Assembly (NCBI RefSeq): GCF_001038425.2
Contig: NZ_LDPV02000041.1
Span: 1 to 33,114, forward strand
Reading direction: 5' to 3'
From: Ornithinibacillus contaminans
GTDB lineage: Bacteria > Bacillota > Bacilli > Bacillales > Amphibacillaceae
DNA length: 33,114 bases
Below are positions 7,984 to 16,355 of this stretch, piece by piece (the first letter of the stretch is position 1; each line of letters opens with the position of its first letter). A program made the position numbers and the translations under genes. The notes under the pieces were generated by a model. It did no database searches, had not been told where the DNA came from, and saw only the letters and a list, made by a program, of their open reading frames with translations.

Positions 7984-8883
7984 ATGAGCTTATTTTTAAA
8001 TGTTATCTTACCGATTATTGCAGTATTTGGTGCAGGATTTATATTGCAACGAATTAAATTGATTGATGTAAAGTCAGTATCAACTGTATCGCTTTATATC
8101 TTTTTACCAGCCTTAGTATTTACCAAATTATACGAAGCATCGTTTGATTCGAGTTACACGATAATTGTAATCTTTGCGTGTGTTCAATTAGCAGCGATGA
8201 TCTTACTTAGTAAACTAGCAAGAAGAGTTTTTAACTGGTCTCATTCAGTAGAAAGTGCATCTATTTTGACATCAGCATTTATGAATGCAGGTAATTACGG
8301 CGTTCCTATTATTTTATTTACAATGGGTGATGAGGCAATGCCCTATGCAGTATTTATGATGGTAATTCAGACGATGTTTATGAATTCCTTTGGGGTGTAT
8401 TATGCTTCCAGAAGTTCTAGTGGAATCGGACAAGCTGTCAAAAAAGTATTTAAGATGCCAGCAACCTTTGCAGCAATTTTCGCTGTTATTCTACAAAATA
8501 TTTCCTGGGAAATACCGGATTCCATCTACTCAACCTTAACGATGCTTGCTGGTGCAGCCATTCCAACCATGATGGTGTTACTAGGAATGCAATTAGCTTC
8601 TATTACATCGATAAAATTTAATTGGCAAGTAATTATTACAACCGTATCGATACGAATGGTAATTGCGCCATTAATTGCTCTTGGGTTTATCGCATTTGTG
8701 GATATGGATCCTATCATTGGAATAGTTTTAATTGTTGTCGCAGCAATGCCAAGCGCCGCCACAACAACGATGTACGCAATCCAATTCGATACAGAACCAG
8801 ATTTGGTATCTAGCATTACCTTAGTGGCAACTATATTTAGTGTCCTATCATTAACGGTGTTATTGAACGTGTTGCCGTATTAG
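7984..8883 (+). CDS. AEC family transporter (auxin efflux carrier-like permease)
   Basis: The 299-residue membrane protein fits the auxin-efflux-carrier family in length and layout: ten hydrophobic segments in two groups of five around a less hydrophobic middle (about residues 140-160), with a conserved SAFMNAGNYGVPI segment near residues 98-110 and MPSAATTTMYA near 256-266. Bacterial members move organic acids such as malate or amino-acid derivatives. A GGAG site precedes the ATG. It starts 170 bases from the divergent GntR-ABC operon, so the two do not share a transcript. It is not part of the aromatic operon downstream, and a link to it would be speculation. Confidence 0.85.
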   Translation: MSLFLNVILPIIAVFGAGFILQRIKLIDVKSVSTVSLYIFLPALVFTKLYEASFDSSYTIIVIFACVQLAAMILLSKLARRVFNWSHSVESASILTSAFMNAGNYGVPIILFTMGDEAMPYAVFMMVIQTMFMNSFGVYYASRSSSGIGQAVKKVFKMPATFAAIFAVILQNISWEIPDSIYSTLTMLAGAAIPTMMVLLGMQLASITSIKFNWQVIITTVSIRMVIAPLIALGFIAFVDMDPIIGIVLIVVAAMPSAATTTMYAIQFDTEPDLVSSITLVATIFSVLSLTVLLNVLPY

Positions 8884-8932
8884 TTTCAGAGAATGATAGT
8901 GTTAGTGAAATCAACGTGTAGAAGGAGAAATC

Positions 8933-9385
8933 ATGGAGATTCGGAAACTTAGAGCGGATGAAAAGGCGCCAATGGAATTGTTGTTATTGGCAGACCCTTC
9001 AGAGGAAATGATAAAGAAGTACGTCAATGCTGGGGAATGTTTTGTAGCTGAAAGTAAACAGCAGATTGTCGGTATCTATGTACTTTTTCCTACCAAACCA
9101 GACACTATTGAATTGGTGAATGTTGCAGTCGTAGAGGATTTACATGGTAGTGGCATTGGAAAACAGTTGGTCATGCATGCAATTAAACAGGCGAAGATTA
9201 TGGGATATAAAACGCTTGAAGTAGGAACCGGAAATTCAAGCATCGGTCAATTAGCGCTTTATCAGAAATGTGGTTTTCGGATAACGGAGATCGAATGGGA
9301 TTACTTTGTTAAACATTATCCAGAGAAGATAGTTGAGAATGGTATTTGGTGTCGGGACCGGGTTTGTTTGGTGATGGATTTGTAG
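8933..9385 (+). CDS. GNAT family N-acetyltransferase
   Basis: The 150-residue product has the GNAT fold order: a substrate-binding N-terminus, a central beta strand (TIELVNVAVVEDL), the acetyl-CoA pyrophosphate loop LHGSGIGKQL and a C-terminal LYQKCGFRITEIEWDYF segment typical of the family. A GAAGGAG site precedes the ATG. It begins 49 bases after the AEC transporter stop with no obvious terminator between, so co-transcription is likely. The acyl acceptor cannot be predicted. Confidence 0.88.
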   Translation: MEIRKLRADEKAPMELLLLADPSEEMIKKYVNAGECFVAESKQQIVGIYVLFPTKPDTIELVNVAVVEDLHGSGIGKQLVMHAIKQAKIMGYKTLEVGTGNSSIGQLALYQKCGFRITEIEWDYFVKHYPEKIVENGIWCRDRVCLVMDL

Positions 9386-9493
9386 ATGTAGTATAGTAGA
9401 ATTTTATCTATATGCGGCAATGAATTCAGATAATAATACATTTTTATTTGTTAATTTCCAGAAGAAGCCGAAATAAAACTAAGAGGTGAAAAA

Positions 9494-9694
9494 ATGGAAA
9501 TTGACTATAGTCCTTTAAAGCCAGCGTTAGATGGAATTTTATTTGGTCTCATTAAATTGGTAGGAATTCCGTTCATAATAGCAATGGTTGTGGGATTAAT
9601 CTTAGAGTCATTAAAAATCCATAGAAAACTTGTTAGTTTTATCGCAACTGTAATATTCTTACTGATATTTATTCTATTGATGTACACGTTATAA
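9494..9694 (+). CDS. Small two-helix membrane protein, function unknown
   Basis: The 66-residue product has two hydrophobic segments (about residues 14-37 and 46-65) joined by a basic loop (SLKIHRKLVS). A GAGGTG ribosome binding site precedes the ATG, and a good hairpin terminator follows, which supports a real gene. I do not recognise a family. Its gene stands alone between the acetyltransferase and the GntR/FCD regulator. Confidence 0.65.
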   Translation: MEIDYSPLKPALDGILFGLIKLVGIPFIIAMVVGLILESLKIHRKLVSFIATVIFLLIFILLMYTL

Positions 9695-9711
9695 ATGTAT
9701 ATATCCCGTTT

Positions 9712-9750
9712 AATAGTCACTGTATATACCTTAGTATAGTGACTATTTTG
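9712..9750 (+). terminator. Terminator after the small membrane protein gene
   Basis: AATAGTCACT (9712-9721) and AGTGACTATT (9738-9747) form a perfect 10-bp stem with a 16-base loop, ending in a short T run. It also separates the unit from the GntR/FCD promoter starting at 9767. Confidence 0.65.
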
Positions 9751-9766
9751 GTTAAATTTCTGAATA

Positions 9767-9795
9767 TTGACACCATATACCATTTCCTATATCAT
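9767..9795 (+). promoter_or_regulatory. Promoter of the GntR/FCD regulator gene
   Basis: TTGACA (9767-9772), a 17-bp spacer and TATCAT (9790-9795) form a near-consensus sigma-A promoter. Transcription would begin near 9802, only about three bases before the ATG at 9805, suggesting a nearly leaderless mRNA; no good ribosome binding site is seen. Confidence 0.6.
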
Positions 9796-9804
9796 ATTGG
9801 TACT

Positions 9805-10476
9805 ATGGTAAATGAAAACAAACAACAAAAAGTGTATCGGGTATTAAAAGGGAGAATTATTGAGCGGGAATATGTACCGGGTCAGCGGATTGTGATTGAT
9901 CAGATTGCAAAGGAGCTGGATACTAGTTCTATCCCTGTACGTGAAGCAATTCGCCAGCTGGAGGCAGAACGTCTAGTGGTGTACAAACGGAATGTTGGTC
10001 CTGTTGTTGCAGAAGTAAATGAAACCGATTACTTGGATACGGTTCATGTACTCGCAGTACTTGAAGGATATGCAACATCACTAGCGGCAAGGAGCTTTCC
10101 AAAGGAAGAATTAGTGAAATTAAGAGAGCTAAATCAGTTAATGGAGGTGGCATTAGAAGATTTTGATATCATTCAGTTCAGTAAGTTGAATGCTGCTTTT
10201 CATCGAGTCATTTGTGAACAATGCAATAATACGTATTTATTAGAAACCATTCAACATACTTGGAACCGAATTGATTCGATACGAGGGACTGGCTCGACGC
10301 TTTATTCTAAACGCGTCAAAGAATCAATTGCCGAGCATAATGAGATTATCGAATTGCTTGGTATAGGTGATTCTGATAGATTGGCAGAATTAGCAAAAGA
10401 GCATAAAATTAAAACAGCTGAAAACTTTGAACTAAGGAGAAAAAATTTAATCGAAACAAATACATTATCATCTTAA
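9805..10476 (+). CDS. GntR/FCD family regulator, likely of the hpa operon
   Basis: This 223-residue regulator has an N-terminal winged helix (IDQIAKELDTSSIPVREAIRQL) with a VVAEV wing strand, then an all-helical FCD effector domain with candidate metal-binding histidines in AFHRVICEQ, AEHNEIIELL and EHKIK. FCD regulators usually sense organic acids or sugar acids and repress a neighbouring catabolic operon. I use the ATG at 9805 because the residues encoded upstream overlap the promoter. It lies directly before the aromatic operon, whose promoter holds a 16-bp perfect palindrome, so control of that operon by a pathway acid is a reasonable inference. Confidence 0.85.
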   Translation: MVNENKQQKVYRVLKGRIIEREYVPGQRIVIDQIAKELDTSSIPVREAIRQLEAERLVVYKRNVGPVVAEVNETDYLDTVHVLAVLEGYATSLAARSFPKEELVKLRELNQLMEVALEDFDIIQFSKLNAAFHRVICEQCNNTYLLETIQHTWNRIDSIRGTGSTLYSKRVKESIAEHNEIIELLGIGDSDRLAELAKEHKIKTAENFELRRKNLIETNTLSS

Positions 10477-10518
10477 GAGGGAAGAACTGGAGTTTAAAGA
10501 TTCTAGTTCTTCTCTTTT
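10475..10518 (+). terminator. Terminator of the GntR/FCD gene
   Basis: AAGAGGGAAGAACT pairs imperfectly with AGTTCTTCTCTT across a short A/T-rich loop and runs into TTTT. It begins at the stop codon. Confidence 0.65.
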
Positions 10519-10589
10519 GGTTTATGAGATGGGTGGAGTATTTGTACTGTAGGACAGATGGTTGGGGAAAAGCGCAGTTTATCTGGTTC

Positions 10590-10790
10590 AGGCGATGTCT
10601 CGTATATCGAGCGATAAACTCATGGATCGGGCGAAGTTTTCATATTTCGGGCGATAAACTCATGGATCGAGCGAAGTTTTCGCAGTTCGAGCGATAATCT
10701 CGCAGATCAGGCGATAATCTCACATTTCGGGCGATACCACCTACTTTTCGAGCGATATTTTCCACGAAACGAGCGATATCTCGCAATATT
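10590..10790 (+). repeat. Tandem array of 20-bp repeats, consensus TCGRGCGATAAWCTCGCAGA
   Basis: About ten head-to-tail units of 20-21 bases fill the gap between the regulator and the aromatic operon. The fixed part is (G/A)(A/G)GCGAT, followed by an A/T-rich stretch, then CTC and a variable end; two units carry GCGAAGTTTTC in place of GCGATAAACTC. The same unit in reverse complement makes up the array at 32869-33114. No conserved spacers are present, so this is not a CRISPR array, and no open frame with a ribosome binding site uses it. Function unknown. Confidence 0.85.
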
Positions 10791-10822
10791 TAATCCCGCA
10801 TCCCACCCCATCCATTTCCCTA

Positions 10823-10851
10823 TTGACATGATATGTGAAATCATATATGAT
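10823..10851 (+). promoter_or_regulatory. Promoter of the aromatic (hpa) operon
   Basis: TTGACA (10823-10828), a 17-bp spacer and TATGAT (10846-10851) form a strong sigma-A promoter 55 bases upstream of the first operon gene. Such a strong core promoter implies that control is by repression. Confidence 0.7.
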
Positions 10852-10853
10852 TT
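10838..10853 (+). promoter_or_regulatory. Predicted operator in the hpa promoter
   Basis: AAATCATATATGATTT is a perfect 16-bp palindrome covering the -10 box. A dimeric GntR/FCD regulator is encoded immediately upstream and is the obvious candidate to bind it, but binding is inferred. Confidence 0.55.
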
Positions 10854-10905
10854 AATTGTTCTGAAAATTAATATTTATCCGAAACTAAAGGGTGGAGGGG
10901 ATCAA

Positions 10906-11826
10906 ATGGCTTTTGAAGAAGCAAAGGAACGATTACGAGGTTCAATTGCACCAGTGATTACACCATTTGATGAAGACGAGCAGATTGACTTTGATAAGTT
11001 CAACGAATTAATCAACTGGCAGATTACTAGTGGAAGTCATGGGATTTCTGTGACAGGTACTTCTGGGGAACCGAGCTCGATGTCGATTGAGGAACGACTT
11101 AACGTTATGGAGGTCGCCTGTAAAACGGTAAATGGAAGAGTACCATTTATTCCTGGGACCGGATCAACCAACCATCAAGAAACACTCCGCATGACAAAGG
11201 CTGCACAAGAAATGGGAGCAGACGCCGCACTGGTCATTGTGCCATACTACAACAAACCCAACCAACACGCACTATACAAACACTTCAAAGCAGTAGCAGA
11301 TTCCGTCGATATACCAATCATTCTATACAATATACCAGGTCGAACAGCAATAAATTTGGAAGCGGTTACAATTTCAAGGTTAGCCGAAGACTGCCCAAAC
11401 ATTATTGGGGTAAAAGAGTCCAATAAGGATTTTGAACATGTTAATAAAGTACTACTAAAATGTGGTCGTGACTTCAATTTGTACTCTGGAATTGAAGTGC
11501 TTTGTTATCCAATGTTAGCAATTGGTGGAGCAGGGCATATTAGTGCCACAGCGAATGTGGCACCGCAAGAGGTTGCAGCGGTTTATGATCGCTGGGTAGC
11601 CGGCGATGTGAAGGGGGCGCAGGACTTACATTATCAACTCATGCCATTAAATGATGTGTTATTTCGTGATACGAATCCAGCCCCTGTAAAAGCTGCATTA
11701 GGGATGATGGGCAAAATCAAACCGATACTGCGTAAGCCATTAGATATCCCGTCAGCGGAAATACAAGCCGAAATAAGAGATGTTTTGCTAGATTATCAGC
11801 TGATTACGGAGAATGTTGGAATGTGA
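10906..11826 (+). CDS. DapA-type 2,4-dihydroxyhept-2-ene-1,7-dioate aldolase (HpaI role)
   Basis: This 306-residue protein is a class I Schiff-base aldolase of the DapA superfamily: GTSGEPSS at residues 51-58, a catalytic tyrosine in YNIPGRT (Y141) and the Schiff-base lysine in IIGVKES (K170). True DapA makes a lysine precursor, but here the gene heads a complete 4-HPA operon, and a DapA-derived subfamily replacing HpaI is known from Oceanobacillus, Thermus and Deinococcus. It should split the C7 diacid into pyruvate and succinate semialdehyde. I use the ATG at 10906 because GGTGGAGGGG precedes it; an upstream ATG lies within the promoter. A lysine-pathway role is the less likely alternative. 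Confidence 0.85.
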   Translation: MAFEEAKERLRGSIAPVITPFDEDEQIDFDKFNELINWQITSGSHGISVTGTSGEPSSMSIEERLNVMEVACKTVNGRVPFIPGTGSTNHQETLRMTKAAQEMGADAALVIVPYYNKPNQHALYKHFKAVADSVDIPIILYNIPGRTAINLEAVTISRLAEDCPNIIGVKESNKDFEHVNKVLLKCGRDFNLYSGIEVLCYPMLAIGGAGHISATANVAPQEVAAVYDRWVAGDVKGAQDLHYQLMPLNDVLFRDTNPAPVKAALGMMGKIKPILRKPLDIPSAEIQAEIRDVLLDYQLITENVGM

Positions 11827-11838
11827 AGGAGGACTTAA

Positions 11839-13329
11839 ATGGTGAACAATAAAGTAGAGGATGTAAAGCTCTATATTAACGGAGAATTTGTAGAGGCTGC
11901 GGGTGGTGACACCTTTGAAAATAGAAATCCTTTTACCAATGAGGCTATTAATCTCGTAGCAAAAGGTAATCAAGATGATATTGACTTAGCGGTTAATGCA
12001 GCGGAAGAAGCTTTTCGAAATGGCCCTTGGGGATCGATGAAACTTACACAGCGAATGAAATACATAGACAAAATTGCAGACTTAATTGAAGAAGAAGCGG
12101 AAGAAATTGCCCTACTAGAGTCATTGGACTCAGGTCTTCCAATTAGCCAAACCCGTAAGATGGCAGCCCGTGGTGCGGAGAATTTTCGGTTTTATTCCAG
12201 AATGGTGCAGGCAAGAATGCACGGGGATGCTTACCAGGTGGATGATGAATTCATCAATTACACTGTCTATAAGCCTCTTGGCGTAGTTGGATTAATTACA
12301 CCATGGAATGCTCCTTTTATGTTGTTAACGTGGAAGGTAGCACCGGCACTGGCAACAGGAAATACTGTTGTACTAAAACCAGCAGAATTATCACCGTTGT
12401 CTGCAAATATCTTGGCAAAAATTATTCAAAAAGCGGAGTTACCAAACGGTGTTTTCAATGTTGTTCATGGTTTTGGGGAAACAGCAGGTGAAGCATTGGT
12501 GCAGCATCCAACAGTAAAAGCCATTTCCTTCACTGGCGAGACGACTACTGGTAAACGCATTATGAAAAATGGTGCAGATTCCTTGAAGAAAACCTCGATG
12601 GAACTTGGGGGAAAATCACCATTAATCGTGTTTGATGATGCGGACATTGAGCAAGCATTGGATGCGGCTGTATGGGGGATATTTTCGTTCAATGGGGAGC
12701 GATGTACAGCGAACTCAAGAGTATTTGTTCAGAAGGATGTGAAACATAAGTTTGTCGAAGCATTAAAGGAACGAGTTCAAAATATTATAGTAGGAGATCC
12801 AAGTGAAGATAAAACAGAACTTGGCCCACTTATTGACAAGGGACATTTTCAGAAGGTGACTAGCTATATTGAACTAGCAAAACAAGAAGGTTGTGAGGTT
12901 TATCAAGGCGAGGTTCCCGAGCAACTAACTAATGGGAATTACGTACCACCAACCCTTTTACTACATGCGAAGAACGATATGCGTGTCTGCCAAGAAGAGA
13001 TTTTTGGTCCGGTTATGGCGGTTATTGAATTTGAATCAGAGGAAGAAGTAATTAAGATGGCAAATGATGTAGCGTATGGTCTTGCAGGCTATGTGTGGAC
13101 AAATGATATCAAACGTGGTCATCGGGTAGCACAAGCGATTGATTCTGGAATGATTTGGGTCAATTCTCAAAATGTCCGTGATTTACGGATTCCGTTCGGT
13201 GGGATGAAGGCTAGTGGGATTGGACGGGAAGGTGGACATTTTGCCATTTTTGAATTTTATACAGAACCGAAAGCAATTCATGTAGCAATCGGGGATCATC
13301 ATATACCAAAATTCGGAAAGAACAAATAG
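11839..13329 (+). CDS. hpaE: 5-carboxymethyl-2-hydroxymuconate semialdehyde dehydrogenase
   Basis: The 496-residue NAD-dependent aldehyde dehydrogenase has the general-base glutamate in MELGGKSP (E255) and the nucleophilic cysteine in FNGERCTANSR (C289), plus the usual PWNAPF, FTGETTTGK and CQEEIFGPV segments. The operon assigns the substrate: the ring-cleavage product of homoprotocatechuate, oxidised to 5-carboxymethyl-2-hydroxymuconate. It starts 12 bases after the aldolase gene with a GAAGGAGG site. Aldehyde dehydrogenases look alike, so the assignment depends on the neighbours, but these are unambiguous. Confidence 0.9.
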   Translation: MVNNKVEDVKLYINGEFVEAAGGDTFENRNPFTNEAINLVAKGNQDDIDLAVNAAEEAFRNGPWGSMKLTQRMKYIDKIADLIEEEAEEIALLESLDSGLPISQTRKMAARGAENFRFYSRMVQARMHGDAYQVDDEFINYTVYKPLGVVGLITPWNAPFMLLTWKVAPALATGNTVVLKPAELSPLSANILAKIIQKAELPNGVFNVVHGFGETAGEALVQHPTVKAISFTGETTTGKRIMKNGADSLKKTSMELGGKSPLIVFDDADIEQALDAAVWGIFSFNGERCTANSRVFVQKDVKHKFVEALKERVQNIIVGDPSEDKTELGPLIDKGHFQKVTSYIELAKQEGCEVYQGEVPEQLTNGNYVPPTLLLHAKNDMRVCQEEIFGPVMAVIEFESEEEVIKMANDVAYGLAGYVWTNDIKRGHRVAQAIDSGMIWVNSQNVRDLRIPFGGMKASGIGREGGHFAIFEFYTEPKAIHVAIGDHHIPKFGKNK

Positions 13330-13341
13330 GGAGGGAACGAG

Positions 13342-14808
13342 ATGCCAGCAAAAACTGGAAAAGAATATATTAGTAGATTAAAAGAAGCACAGAATAATGT
13401 TTATATTCACGGTGAAAAGGTAGTAGATGTGACGGAGCATCCTGCTTTTAAAAATGTCATTCAATCGATGGCTAATTTGTATGATTTGCAGTATGAGAAG
13501 CCAGGAAAGATGCTGTATACATCACCAACAACCAGTAATAAAGTTGGGATGACGTTCATGCAGCCAAGGACAGTAGAAGATTTAATTACCCGCCGTGAAG
13601 CGATGCAGGAATGGGCGCGTACATCTGGTGGAATGATGGGGCGATCACCAGATTATCTGAACGCAGAAGTAATGGCGATGGGCGTGAATAACAGCATCTT
13701 TGCTGAAGGGGATCCTCGATTTGCGGAGAATGCACGAAACTACTACGAATACGCAAGAGAAAATGATATTAGCTTAACCCATACGCTAATCCACCCTCAA
13801 GTGAATCGGGCGAAGATGCAACACCAGCAAAAGGATGCTAATGTTGCGTTGCATTTAGTAGAAGAAAGGCCAGATGGAATCGTAGTAGACGGAATTCGGT
13901 TGCTTGCGACCCAAGGTGGGATTACCGATGAAATTCTGGTTTTCCCTTCGACAGTTAAAAAAGCTGGCGAGTTGGATGATCCGTATTCGTTAGCCTTTGC
14001 GATTCCGAACAACACACCTGGCTTGAAGTTCATTAGCCGTGAGTCGTTTGATTATGGCAAAAATGAATGGGATCATCCACTTGGTTCTCGCTTTGAGGAA
14101 GGCGATGCGATTGTTTCCTTTGAAAATGTGTTTGTACCATGGGAGCGAGTATTTGTATGTGGTAATTCCTCGGTATGTAACCGTACGTTTAAAGAGACAA
14201 ATGCTGTCATCCATATGGCACATCAGGTATTGGCAAAGAACATCGTGAAAACGGAATTTGTATTAGGGGTTGCCCTAAATATTATGGATGCAATCGGTAT
14301 TGATGGGTTCCAGCATGTTCAGGATAAAGGATCAGAAATCATGCTTACATTAGAAACGATGAAGTCCCATCTGTATCGAGCAGAACATAATGCGAGGCTC
14401 GATGCATCTGGAACGATGACACCTGACTTCGCAGCACTGGATGCAGCGCGGAACTGGTATCCGAGAATTTATCCTAGGTTAACGGAGATTATTCGAATTC
14501 TTGGCGCATCTGGTTTGATGGGAATCCCAACCCAAGCAGACTTCAACCATGATGAAATTGGACCTTTAATTCACCGTGGCTTACAAGGGAAAAACCTAGA
14601 AGGCTATGAACGTGTCCAGCTATTCCGTTTAGCGTGGGATATGACGTTAAGTGCCTTCGGTAGCAGGCAAACACATTATGAATATTATTTCTTCGGAGAT
14701 CCAATCCGTATGGGAATGACATACTTTGATAACTATGAAAAGGATTCCTATAAGCAGTACGTTCAGGATTTCTTGAATACCTCTAATGGGGTGAAGGCGA
14801 CAAAATAG
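13342..14808 (+). CDS. hpaB: 4-hydroxyphenylacetate 3-monooxygenase, oxygenase component
   Basis: The 488-residue protein is the FADH2-using oxygenase of the two-component HpaBC system and hydroxylates 4-HPA to homoprotocatechuate. R101 and Y105 in GRSPDYLN fit the substrate-binding Arg and Tyr pair known in HpaB crystal structures, and H147 in LTHTLIHPQ is a candidate for the active-site histidine. The C-terminal helical part (HYEYYFFGDPIRMGM) matches the acyl-CoA-dehydrogenase-like end of the family. It is separated by 12 bases from hpaE with a GGGAGGG site. Its flavin reductase partner is two genes downstream, with the ring-cleavage dioxygenase between. Confidence 0.94.
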   Translation: MPAKTGKEYISRLKEAQNNVYIHGEKVVDVTEHPAFKNVIQSMANLYDLQYEKPGKMLYTSPTTSNKVGMTFMQPRTVEDLITRREAMQEWARTSGGMMGRSPDYLNAEVMAMGVNNSIFAEGDPRFAENARNYYEYARENDISLTHTLIHPQVNRAKMQHQQKDANVALHLVEERPDGIVVDGIRLLATQGGITDEILVFPSTVKKAGELDDPYSLAFAIPNNTPGLKFISRESFDYGKNEWDHPLGSRFEEGDAIVSFENVFVPWERVFVCGNSSVCNRTFKETNAVIHMAHQVLAKNIVKTEFVLGVALNIMDAIGIDGFQHVQDKGSEIMLTLETMKSHLYRAEHNARLDASGTMTPDFAALDAARNWYPRIYPRLTEIIRILGASGLMGIPTQADFNHDEIGPLIHRGLQGKNLEGYERVQLFRLAWDMTLSAFGSRQTHYEYYFFGDPIRMGMTYFDNYEKDSYKQYVQDFLNTSNGVKATK

Positions 14809-14826
14809 TTAGAGAGGGGACATAGC

Positions 14827-15810
14827 ATGGATTACAACATTATTCGTTGTGCAAGGGCGATTCTGCATGTGAAGGATTTGGAAGCATCGCGAAAGTTTTA
14901 TATTGATGCACTAGGTTTTATCGAAACAGAGTCTGATGAGGATCATATGTATCTTCGGGGTTTAGAAGAGCATACACATCATAGTCTCGTATTGAAAAAA
15001 GCAGAAAATCCTGCAGTTGAAGCATTGGGATATAAAGTTTCGAGTGATCGTGATTTGGATGCATTAGCACTCGAGTTTGAGCAGTCAGGTTGCGAAGTGA
15101 AATGGCTTGAAAAAGGGGAACAGCATGCACTTGGGCGAGCGTTGAGAGTGCAGGATATAGCTGGTTTACCGTTAGAGTTTTTTGCGGAGATGGAGACGGT
15201 TGATCGCTTATTGCAACGATACGATTTGTATCGAGGTTCACGGATGCAGCGCATAGATCATTTTAATTGTGCAGTATCTGACGTAGAGGCAGCTTATATT
15301 TTTTACCGGGATAAGTTAGGCTTTGCTTGCTCTGAATACACAGATACCGCGGATGGCTCTATTTGGGCTGCCTGGTTACACCGGAAACAAAATGTCCATG
15401 ATGTTGCGTTTATGAATAGTGTAGGACCAAGGCTTCATCATATTGGATTTTGGCTACCGGACCAGTTAGCGCTTATTCACACATGTGACGTTTTGGCTTC
15501 GATGGGCTATGGTGAGGCGATTGAGCGAGGGCCGGGTAGACATGGTTTATCGAACGCGTTTTTCCTATATTTGCGTGATCCCGATGGACATCGGATTGAG
15601 TTATATAGTGGTGACTACTTAACAAGTGATCCAGATTTTAAACCGATTCGCTGGGATATTAATGACCCGATGCGTCAAACGTTTTGGGGGCATGCTGCAC
15701 CAGATAAATGGTTCCAAGAAGCTTCTGCTGTATTGGATGTAGTGACAGGTGAGGAAGTAGCACTGCAGCCTGCCAAACTCGCACAGCATAAGCCTACCTT
15801 TGTTATTTAA
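14827..15810 (+). CDS. hpaD: 3,4-dihydroxyphenylacetate 2,3-dioxygenase
   Basis: The 327-residue enzyme has two vicinal-oxygen-chelate modules (about residues 5-125 and 140-265). The C-terminal module carries the metal triad expected for this extradiol dioxygenase: H145 in RIDHFN, a histidine in LHHIGFW (H204 or H205) and E258 in GHRIELY; spacing agrees with the Brevibacterium and Arthrobacter homoprotocatechuate dioxygenases. This makes it the VOC type and not the LigB-like HpaD of E. coli. It opens the ring next to the hydroxyls (meta cleavage). A GAGAGGGG site precedes the ATG, 18 bases after hpaB. Confidence 0.93.
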   Translation: MDYNIIRCARAILHVKDLEASRKFYIDALGFIETESDEDHMYLRGLEEHTHHSLVLKKAENPAVEALGYKVSSDRDLDALALEFEQSGCEVKWLEKGEQHALGRALRVQDIAGLPLEFFAEMETVDRLLQRYDLYRGSRMQRIDHFNCAVSDVEAAYIFYRDKLGFACSEYTDTADGSIWAAWLHRKQNVHDVAFMNSVGPRLHHIGFWLPDQLALIHTCDVLASMGYGEAIERGPGRHGLSNAFFLYLRDPDGHRIELYSGDYLTSDPDFKPIRWDINDPMRQTFWGHAAPDKWFQEASAVLDVVTGEEVALQPAKLAQHKPTFVI

Positions 15811-15841
15811 TGAAAAAATAGTATGAAAAGGGGGTCAGCAA

Positions 15842-16318
15842 ATGGATGATCGCATTTTCCGTAATGCTATGGGGAAATTTACCACTGGTGTTACCGTTGT
15901 GACGACGAAGCTAGATGATGAAGTCCATGGCATGACCGCAAATGCTTTTATGTCTGTTTCGTTAAACCCAAAGCTTGTATTAGTTTCGATTGCTAATAAA
16001 GCGATGATGAAGACCTATATTACCCATGCTCAAAAATTCGCCATTAGCATTCTCAGTCAGGAGCAAAAAGATTTATCTGCCTATTTTGCAGGACAAATCA
16101 ATGAAACTCGCACGATTTATTTTCAATGGTTTCAGGAAATGCCAACAATAAAAGATTCGCTTGTTCAAATGATTTGTGAGGTACATGATGTGGTGGATGC
16201 TGGGGATCACACACTTTATATTGGAAAAGTTACCGATATAAACACCCATTCGGGTGATCCATTAACATTTTTTGAGGGTAATTACCATGAGCTAATCAAG
16301 GGCAATCAAGTGAAATAA
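15842..16318 (+). CDS. hpaC: Flavin reductase, HpaC-like component
   Basis: The 158-residue flavoprotein of the flavin-reductase-like family starts with the typical [16 protein letters not shown], contains [21 protein letters not shown] for flavin binding, and ends with [10 protein letters not shown]. It should reduce flavin with NAD(P)H and supply it to HpaB. AAAAGGGGG precedes the ATG, 31 bases after hpaD. Operon position makes the HpaC role clear. Confidence 0.92.
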   Translation: MDDRIFRNAMGKFTTGVTVVTTKLDDEVHGMTANAFMSVSLNPKLVLVSIANKAMMKTYITHAQKFAISILSQEQKDLSAYFAGQINETRTIYFQWFQEMPTIKDSLVQMICEVHDVVDAGDHTLYIGKVTDINTHSGDPLTFFEGNYHELIKGNQVK

Positions 16319-16355
16319 ATGTGTTCGGAAAAATAGCATGAATGGAGGTTGGATG

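Noticed and set aside
10590-10790. CRISPR array
   Set aside because: Units follow one another with no unique spacers, are only 20-21 bases long and degenerate; no cas genes are nearby.
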